From an uncultured Desulfuromonadales bacterium (GTDB lineage: Bacteria > Desulfobacterota > Desulfuromonadia > Desulfuromonadales > Geopsychrobacteraceae), in the NCBI GenBank assembly GCA_947259685.1, contig CAMYNC010000016.1, positions 35,545 through 58,445 on the forward strand: DNA of 22,901 nt, read 5' to 3'. The position numbers and the translations under genes were made by a program. Shown in pieces: positions 15,141 through 21,011 of the stretch. The notes beneath the pieces were generated by a model. That model did no database searches. It had not been told where the DNA came from and saw only the letters and a list, made by a program, of their open reading frames with translations. Numbering within the stretch: position 1 is the stretch's first letter; every line of letters begins with the position of its first letter.

Positions 15141-15727
15141 CGACAATTTCCTACTCCCTTTTCGATCCAGTCTGCAATAATCTCGTCGGACATCCTGTCC
15201 ATTAAGCCAGTGATTGTCGTCACTGTTCCAAAATGCATCGCCTTGCGATACTCATCCCCCCAGCGGTGGTGCATTGTGCTGAGAACCAGCTGTCCACGTC
15301 GCACATCATATAGTTTCATCTGCATGGCGACAACCGGAACATCATCCGGTCCCCGCCCGATATCCATGCCAACCCTGGTGAGACGCCCCTGGACAACGGC
15401 ATCGATCCGCAGCTTCTCCAACAAATCAGCATAGTGAAAAGGCTCCAGCAACTCTCCCGGCAGCATCCTATGGCGCAGGCGGAAAAGGCTGACATCACCT
15501 TCCGGGCGCACCTCGAAACGTCCTGAGTTCACCAGCGCACCATGGAAAATCCGCTGTGCGGTAATCCCGGCTAAATCCTCGTTGGTCCAATTATCGAAAG
15601 GCAGGACTGCAACCCGGCAGATTTTTTGCGGTTCAGAATTTGCCATCACCCGGGTCCGCAATAACGGCTGACCAGCGCAACCGCTCAGTGCCATGATCAG
15701 CAAACTGTAAAGAAAATAGCTTTTCAT
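15137..15727 (-). CDS. Small CsgG/LpoB-like lipoprotein (196 aa)
   Basis: A lipoprotein signal (MALSGCAG, cysteine near residue 17) precedes one alpha/beta domain beginning CRVAVLPFDNWTNEDLAG. This is the signature opening of the CsgG, GNA1162 and LpoB group of envelope lipoproteins. A middle segment with DAVVQGRLTRVG and a KLYDVRRGQLVLST strand matches the usual fold order. There is no transmembrane pore segment of the CsgG kind, so it is not a complete curli channel by sequence. Its start shares one base with the stop of the 497-residue gene (TGATG), and its stop overlaps the isomerase by four bases, so all three should be made in fixed proportion. The likely location is the inner face of the outer membrane. 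Its role in assembly is inferred. Confidence 0.8.
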   Translation of the reverse strand: MKSYFLYSLLIMALSGCAGQPLLRTRVMANSEPQKICRVAVLPFDNWTNEDLAGITAQRIFHGALVNSGRFEVRPEGDVSLFRLRHRMLPGELLEPFHYADLLEKLRIDAVVQGRLTRVGMDIGRGPDDVPVVAMQMKLYDVRRGQLVLSTMHHRWGDEYRKAMHFGTVTTITGLMDRMSDEIIADWIEKGVGNCR

Positions 15728-17220
15728 CAGAAATCGGGCACCCAGGATTCAGCTTCACGCTCTTGCAAAACCTCTTTTTCGACCTTCAGCAACAATTCTT
15801 TGCGATAAATATTGCGGCGATTTCCGAGTTGATCGACACCATTAAAACTGAAATAAACGGCATTCATCTCATCTATCGGAGCAAATTCAGATTCCTTTGG
15901 CAGCTGTCCACCCTCAACCTGCAATAACAACTTACCGTCCTCCGACTTAAGATTTGCCGTCCATTTGATAAAAGGAAACTCTGGTCCAGCAACCGCAGCA
16001 AGACTTAAAAATGTTTTGCCGCGACGACTTAAAACCCGGGCATCAAGCTGTGGGGGATTACGCTGCATGACCACCCTACGGGTGTCGCTTGAGCGGTTTC
16101 CGGCCAAATCCCAAACCAGCAGGGTAATATCGTACTGCCCGTCTGCCAAATAAAAACCATCCCCCCCGTGCCCTTCCCAGACCATCCGTTCTGGCATGTC
16201 TCCTTCGTATTCCTGATTGACCATCAACTGGTCGCTGCGGTTACGAATTTCCAGTCCCCACCGCGCCATCGGTTTCAAATCGGTGATCCGCGGCAGAATC
16301 AACAGATGATCCCGAAACGCCAGACGATCACCCATCTGTTTACCCTTTTTGATCTCCATGGACAGGCCAGGCGGGTCGTTGATGACCTGATAAGAGGCGA
16401 TATTTTCAATCCGTTCCTCAAAGCCGGAGCCCCATTCAAGAACCAGATTTATCGGATAATGACCGGACTTGTCAGGGGCAAACCATTGACCCGAAAAGAT
16501 ATTGGTCTGACTGTCAAGCTGCAGGGGACTACGCCCAGCCTCACTTTCCGCAATGACCCGGTTCGGCCTTGCGTCCAAAAATCGGATTTTCAGGGTTGCA
16601 CCAACCTGCTGACGTCCGCGCACATAGGCAGGGAATAGCTGCATACCGGTCAACTGGTATTCCCGACTGTCAGGAATAGCAGCAGCTTCAACTTTGCCCT
16701 CCAGGCGCAGTAACAGCTGATCGAGTAGCGGTCCAGAGAGATCTCTAACAGTTTCCGGCTGTTCCAAGGCTAAAAAGGTCGATTTCTCATAAACACTGGT
16801 GGCACCGGTTTCCGACCAGGCCGGGTTACCGGTGACGGTATCCAACGCAGTAAACGTCAGACCGAGCAGCGGGTTACGCCCACCGATTTCGGTCATGGTG
16901 CCGAGCAAGGCCACAGCGCAATGCAGATCTTTACCGATCTTTTTAACCAGAAAGCTGTCCAGAAAGCTGAAAGAACGCAGCTTATTCTGATTCATGAACT
17001 GCAGGACCTGGTCGTGCGGCACCATCTCGACCCCGAGCCGCCGAAGCGACTCTTCAACCACTTGAGTAAAGGGCAGATTGATCCCGTTGGCGCCCCGAGT
17101 GAAGTCGGACATCGGCAACAGCGCCACCCGCTGGGCCTGCGCCGGCAGAGCTGCAAAGGTCACCAGCAAAACCATCCAGACAAGGACCTGCCAGCGAATA
17201 TGTTTATAAGCCCTCGACAA
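15727..17220 (-). CDS. Periplasmic protein with CsgG-like N-domain and Ig-like C-terminal modules (497 aa)
   Basis: The start is TTG, with GGAG about 6 bases upstream, and the frame opens with a clear signal peptide (cleavage after AQAQ or AQA, about residue 29). Residues of about 31-200 begin RVALLPMSDFTRG and contain CAVALLGTMTEIGG, the same alpha/beta layout as the two small lipoproteins beside it but without a lipobox. The remainder is beta-rich, with at least two Ig- or FlgD-like modules; one is marked by LADGQYDITLLVWDLAGN at about 360, another by YFSFNGVDQLGNRR at about 455. I do not know a characterised protein with this combination. It begins 3 bases after the first small lipoprotein and overlaps the next gene by one base. 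A role as an assembly platform or adaptor in the envelope is plausible. Confidence 0.78.
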   Translation of the reverse strand: MSRAYKHIRWQVLVWMVLLVTFAALPAQAQRVALLPMSDFTRGANGINLPFTQVVEESLRRLGVEMVPHDQVLQFMNQNKLRSFSFLDSFLVKKIGKDLHCAVALLGTMTEIGGRNPLLGLTFTALDTVTGNPAWSETGATSVYEKSTFLALEQPETVRDLSGPLLDQLLLRLEGKVEAAAIPDSREYQLTGMQLFPAYVRGRQQVGATLKIRFLDARPNRVIAESEAGRSPLQLDSQTNIFSGQWFAPDKSGHYPINLVLEWGSGFEERIENIASYQVINDPPGLSMEIKKGKQMGDRLAFRDHLLILPRITDLKPMARWGLEIRNRSDQLMVNQEYEGDMPERMVWEGHGGDGFYLADGQYDITLLVWDLAGNRSSDTRRVVMQRNPPQLDARVLSRRGKTFLSLAAVAGPEFPFIKWTANLKSEDGKLLLQVEGGQLPKESEFAPIDEMNAVYFSFNGVDQLGNRRNIYRKELLLKVEKEVLQEREAESWVPDF

Positions 17221-17223
17221 AGA

Positions 17224-17799
17224 TTACTCCTGTTCGATGGTTCCTAAAAGCCGTTTTGCCAACTGGTAGCTGACCAGGTTGATATCAGTCCCGACAAACC
17301 CGAACAACCGGTCGAAGGTTCGGTAACCACTTTCACTGCCAGAACTCTGCCAGACAATCTGCCCGGTTTTGACATCGATCAGGCGCATAGTTGCTGCCAC
17401 GACCGGATAGGTGTAGCTACCATTCTGCCGTTCGCTAAAGTCCTCCACGGCTCCGGCCAGATAAGCTTCCACGTTCAGTTCCTGTCCGAGTCGTTGGGCT
17501 GTCGCCTGATCCAGAGTCTTTTGGTCCTTGCGCACCAGTTCTTCACGTAAAAACCTTCGTGTTTCCCCCTTTTCAACCACTTCGAACAACCCGCGACGCA
17601 GAATCTCAGTAGTCACCGCATCCTGAAACCGCTCGTGGGCAAAAGCTACATCGGTATGATTTTCAAACGGTAGGACCACCACCCGCTTGACGTAGCCCAA
17701 CCCCAGTGCTTCCGCTGCAAAATGCGCAGGTTGTTTTTGCGCACAACCGGCAACTCCCAGCAATGGAAACAGCATGAATAAGAACAGGTATCTTTGCAT
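17224..17799 (-). CDS. Small CsgG/LpoB-like lipoprotein, first gene of the coupled block (191 aa)
   Basis: The ATG at 17799 is preferred because AGAGGG (17808-17813) lies 8 bases upstream. A GTG at 17808 would add three residues but sits inside that ribosome-binding site. The lipobox (GVAGC) is at about residue 19, with alanine at +2. The mature domain opens RVVVLPFENHTD, then has ERFQDAVTTEILRRGLFEVVEKGE and LNVEAYLAGAVEDFSE, and ends with a RLIDVKTGQIVWQSSGSESG strand pair. This is the standard CsgG/GNA1162/LpoB order. It is distinct from the second small lipoprotein but of the same group. It follows a 240-base gap after the barrel gene, where transcription of the six-gene block could begin, and lies 3 bases before the 497-residue gene. 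Confidence 0.82.
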   Translation of the reverse strand: MQRYLFLFMLFPLLGVAGCAQKQPAHFAAEALGLGYVKRVVVLPFENHTDVAFAHERFQDAVTTEILRRGLFEVVEKGETRRFLREELVRKDQKTLDQATAQRLGQELNVEAYLAGAVEDFSERQNGSYTYPVVAATMRLIDVKTGQIVWQSSGSESGYRTFDRLFGFVGTDINLVSYQLAKRLLGTIEQE

Positions 17800-18039
17800 G
17801 CCTCTCACCCTCTTTCAAACATAGATTTAGACGTTCTCTGCTGCTTTACGCGTCTGTATGATTAAGTATTTTCACCCCAGGTTTGTCTGCACTCCCCTGG
17901 GTAACCCTTGGCAAAGAGTCTGCAGCAAAATCGTCGACTCGGTCCAGATACGACAAATCTCGACAAATAGCCATGCTAATCGCTGTCAAACTCTCGAAAA
18001 TCTGGTTTCGAACAACCAATCTTGCTAAGGCACCCACCG
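17800..18039 (-). other. Intergenic gap between the barrel gene and the coupled block
   Basis: This is the widest gap in the window at about 240 bases. It has a TTGACA-like hexamer on the minus strand near 17989 but no good matching -10 element, a few short inverted repeats (such as GGGTTACCC) and no T-tract hairpin. A 63-codon GTG frame begins 2 bases after the barrel stop, but I do not accept it as a gene. A promoter or leader for the six-gene block is the likeliest content. Confidence 0.35.
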
Positions 18040-20139
18040 CTAGAAATTCGCATTCACAGTCGAAGACACAGCCCAGCTATCACCGCCAGCAGAAGAAATA
18101 TAACTGCCAGTAGTCTGCCAGGACAGCTGCTGAGTCATCAGCCAGCTCAGTGTCGAATTGTACAGCTCTCTCTCCTCATCACCGAATTCGTAAACAAAAC
18201 CGAACAGGGCCTGCAGCTTACGCGATGGCAAAAGGGTCGCGTTACCAGCGAGAGTATTCTGGTTGGTATCTTCATTGCGATTAAAAGTGCCGCTGAGTTG
18301 CAGGATATCGGACGGTCGGTAATTGGCATTAACTCCGTAGCGGGTTGAGTTATCATCGAAGTCAGACTCATCGCGCAGTCCTTCAGTCGAACTATCTACA
18401 TAAGTACCGTTAAAGTTCACATCCAGCTTCGGCGTCAGGTTCGCGCTGGTGTTTAAATTCACGCCCATGGTTGTGGTTTCGCTACCGTTCTGATTCTGAG
18501 AACGGGTCCAGCTATTGGTCAGGCTGGCGGTCAGGTCGGGATAGATGATTGCGTTAAAGATCACATTGACCGTGTCACTTGAAGTATCCCGCCCAATCCC
18601 ATCATCAGTTTCCGTGCGGGTGTAACCGAGCGATAGATTGAGCGTTCTCAACAGTTCAGCATTCATTGAGGCGGCGAAGGTTCGCGTCGTACGATCTTCC
18701 GCACCATCAGCCTTATCGGAACTTTCACCTATGCCAAGAGAAAAGCTCAACCGCGCGGTCGGAAAATAGCTGATGTTAAACGAATGATTAATCCGTTCAG
18801 TATCGGCACCACGATTCTGCTCTGTCTTTGCCCGCCGGAAATTGTAGCTGGTCTGCCACTTCGCGCTGATCCGATAGCCCAGACCAACTTCGGTTTGATG
18901 ACTGATCACTTCGGTTCTGATGCTGACCCGGGAAGCGGACGAGGTGCGGATCTCGCCGACCTCGATTTCGGTTACGAAAACGGAAATGGCAGAAATAATA
19001 CTGATGTCTGAAACAGCTTTCACATAGCGACTGTTGGTGAGGTCGATAAGGTCGATGACCACCTCGGTTTGGTTATTCTCTAGCTGGTAGACGGCCGGGA
19101 TATTCGGCACCTGTGTCCAGCTGACGCCATCATTACTGACCCAGACCTCCCAGCTGAGCAGTCCCTGCAGCGCCAAGCTCAGTTCCTGATCGAGCAGGAC
19201 CTTGAACCGGTCGACCGGTTGAAAGTTAACCTCTGCGGCAATGTTCTGCTTGATCAAACTGCTGGTGATATTAACCCCGGCCGGAGTCACAATATCACCA
19301 TCGATTAGATCCGGATTATTCGCCAAAACCCCATTAGCAGGAGTATCATCTGCACCGGAGGCGGCGGACAGGATAGCCACCGGCAGCAAGAAATCCCCCC
19401 CGATGCTGGTCGGAATTTTGGAGGTGGTACGATTCTTCCGATACTGCTGGGAGGCAGTCAGGCCCAGCCGATCGTCAAAAAAACGGCGCGAGTACTTTAA
19501 CTGTGCCATATGTTCGGTATTTTCCGATGACGAGCCATCGACATTATCATCGAACTCCCCATAGCGATAATCGTAAAGCATGGTGAAATCTGCCAGTTCA
19601 TAGTCGATACCGCCACCGTAAGTGGTTGATTCTGTATCATTCCGACGCGGAGAGCGGTCATCATAATTTTTCCCCTGGTTGAAAAAAAGCCGCAGCGCCG
19701 GCCATTCTTCTTGCAGGGTAAACAATGTCCCACCCCAGGATTGATCAGTTCTCGATGGTGAGTTTTCGCGATTAAACTTCGTCTGTGTCGCATTCAAGCC
19801 AAGGAAGAACAGGTCGTTCCGGGTATCCAATGAAATCGATGGACTCGTCGAATCGGTCGCGGCCCCTTCTGTCGGAAGATTCTCGTTATAACGCAATGAA
19901 CTGGACAGGGTCATAAACTGGCTCAGTTCTTTGCTGTAGTTCAGAGTATAACTATGGCTGAACTGCGATGAGGTTTCGATATCACCCCCGGTTTCCCGAT
20001 AGTTCCAGTTGCCGCTGAAGCTGAACGGATCCCCGGCCTGTGCAGGCATTGCCAGAGCAAGCAGCAGACAGATCAGGCCGCCTGGCTGCAGCAACCGGAG
20101 AAGCGGATATGTGTCATGATCAAGTTTCATCATCGGCAC
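18040..20139 (-). CDS. Outer-membrane beta-barrel protein with discoidin-like insertion (699 aa)
   Basis: A signal peptide ends AMPAQA at about residue 35. Most of the mature protein alternates polar and aromatic or aliphatic residues in 10-12 residue strands (SHSYTLNYSK, NLSLGYTRTE, LQALFGFVYEF) joined by acidic loops. It ends in phenylalanine (VNANF), the usual signal for barrel insertion. About 22 or more strands are possible. Residues 300-398 differ: WEVWVSNDGVSWTQV then VIDLIDLTNSRYVKAV resembles a discoidin/F5-8C-type binding fold inserted between strands. Its size is close to MtrB-type barrels that hold cytochromes, and the preceding gene is a 12-heme cytochrome, which suggests a porin-cytochrome conduit. 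The start could be GTG 20139, ATG 20133 or ATG 20130; none has a clear ribosome-binding site. The electron-conduit role is inference. Confidence 0.83.
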   Translation of the reverse strand: MPMMKLDHDTYPLLRLLQPGGLICLLLALAMPAQAGDPFSFSGNWNYRETGGDIETSSQFSHSYTLNYSKELSQFMTLSSSLRYNENLPTEGAATDSTSPSISLDTRNDLFFLGLNATQTKFNRENSPSRTDQSWGGTLFTLQEEWPALRLFFNQGKNYDDRSPRRNDTESTTYGGGIDYELADFTMLYDYRYGEFDDNVDGSSSENTEHMAQLKYSRRFFDDRLGLTASQQYRKNRTTSKIPTSIGGDFLLPVAILSAASGADDTPANGVLANNPDLIDGDIVTPAGVNITSSLIKQNIAAEVNFQPVDRFKVLLDQELSLALQGLLSWEVWVSNDGVSWTQVPNIPAVYQLENNQTEVVIDLIDLTNSRYVKAVSDISIISAISVFVTEIEVGEIRTSSASRVSIRTEVISHQTEVGLGYRISAKWQTSYNFRRAKTEQNRGADTERINHSFNISYFPTARLSFSLGIGESSDKADGAEDRTTRTFAASMNAELLRTLNLSLGYTRTETDDGIGRDTSSDTVNVIFNAIIYPDLTASLTNSWTRSQNQNGSETTTMGVNLNTSANLTPKLDVNFNGTYVDSSTEGLRDESDFDDNSTRYGVNANYRPSDILQLSGTFNRNEDTNQNTLAGNATLLPSRKLQALFGFVYEFGDEERELYNSTLSWLMTQQLSWQTTGSYISSAGGDSWAVSSTVNANF

Positions 20140-20196
20140 ATCAAGTGTTAATACTCTTTCTTGTTGACCCGCCTGACTTATTGGCGAGAAACCTCA

Positions 20197-20988
20197 TTAA
20201 TTCAGAAGGTTATGCGGACCTACATGGCATTTGATGCATTTTGGGTGGGTCTGATGCAGCTCAGCATAGTGTGGCTCACCGTGACAGGTCCGACATTTCG
20301 GAATCACCTTGTGCTGAAACTTATGACAATAGACACAGAGAAATTTGTGGTGTTTGGTCCTGTTTTCCGCTAACTGCTCAGCGGGCTGAGGGTGGCAGGC
20401 CGCACAAAAATCAACCGGAATATTATTGTCATAAGCCACTTTCAGCGGTCTGTGCGGATTATGACATGCGCGGCAGTCAGCATATGTCTGATTGCTTTTG
20501 TGCGGTTGATGGCATTCTAAACAGGAGAGATACTTTCCGTGCTGCTGGTGACATTCTTTGCAATCAAGCACCGAGTGATTACTTGGATACGTCAAAAGCT
20601 CTTCCCCCGGTTTCGGGTGACAGGTGATGCAGGCTGGTCGCACCCGGGAGGCTTTAGCAAAATCGATCTGCAACGGGCTGTGTGGCCGGTGGCAATTCAA
20701 GCAGTTTGGAGAACTGAAGTGTGGATTGCCGCCAAGTTCATGGCACAGGGAACACTGCGGAATGGCATTAACGCCTCGTGGCGGATGCTCCTGGTGGCAA
20801 TCGGTGCAAGCGACGGCATCCCGGTGCTGACCTCCGTTGGCCTGAATCTCATCAATCTGCGTGCGGTGGCACTTTTGGCAATCATCCGGCTGCAGCACTG
20901 GAACTTCAGCAGCCAGACTCTGACCGAGGGAGCCGAGCAACGAAACAGCAAACAGCAGAACAAGGGGATACAAAATGTAAGTTTTCAT
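20197..20988 (-). CDS. Secreted 12-heme c-type cytochrome (263 aa)
   Basis: A signal peptide (to about residue 27, ending SLAA) is followed by twelve CXXCH motifs in 236 residues, one heme per 20 residues, the densest heme packing in the window. Motifs include CQKCH, CTDCHQEH, CLNCHRPH, CKECHQQHG, CLECHQPH, CRACHNPH, CVYCHKFQH and CIKCHVGPH. Many are followed two residues later by a further histidine, a likely axial ligand. It lacks a lipobox, so it is probably soluble in the periplasm or lodged inside the barrel encoded 57 bases downstream. Small, densely packed cytochromes of this kind (MtrA-like in role, not necessarily in descent) donate electrons through outer-membrane barrels. It lies 23 bases after the NHL-SPOR gene, so the three appear to form one transcription unit. 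Confidence 0.9.
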   Translation of the reverse strand: MKTYILYPLVLLFAVSLLGSLGQSLAAEVPVLQPDDCQKCHRTQIDEIQANGGQHRDAVACTDCHQEHPPRGVNAIPQCSLCHELGGNPHFSSPNCLNCHRPHSPLQIDFAKASRVRPACITCHPKPGEELLTYPSNHSVLDCKECHQQHGKYLSCLECHQPHKSNQTYADCRACHNPHRPLKVAYDNNIPVDFCAACHPQPAEQLAENRTKHHKFLCVYCHKFQHKVIPKCRTCHGEPHYAELHQTHPKCIKCHVGPHNLLN

Positions 20989-21011
20989 CTTCGTTTTAAT
21001 TCCTGAAGCCT

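Noticed and set aside
17846..18037. A 63-codon GTG frame on the minus strand starting 2 bases after the barrel stop
   Set aside because: No ribosome-binding site beyond possible coupling, no recognisable domain, signal peptide or heme motif, and a competing frame on the other strand. I treat the gap as non-coding.
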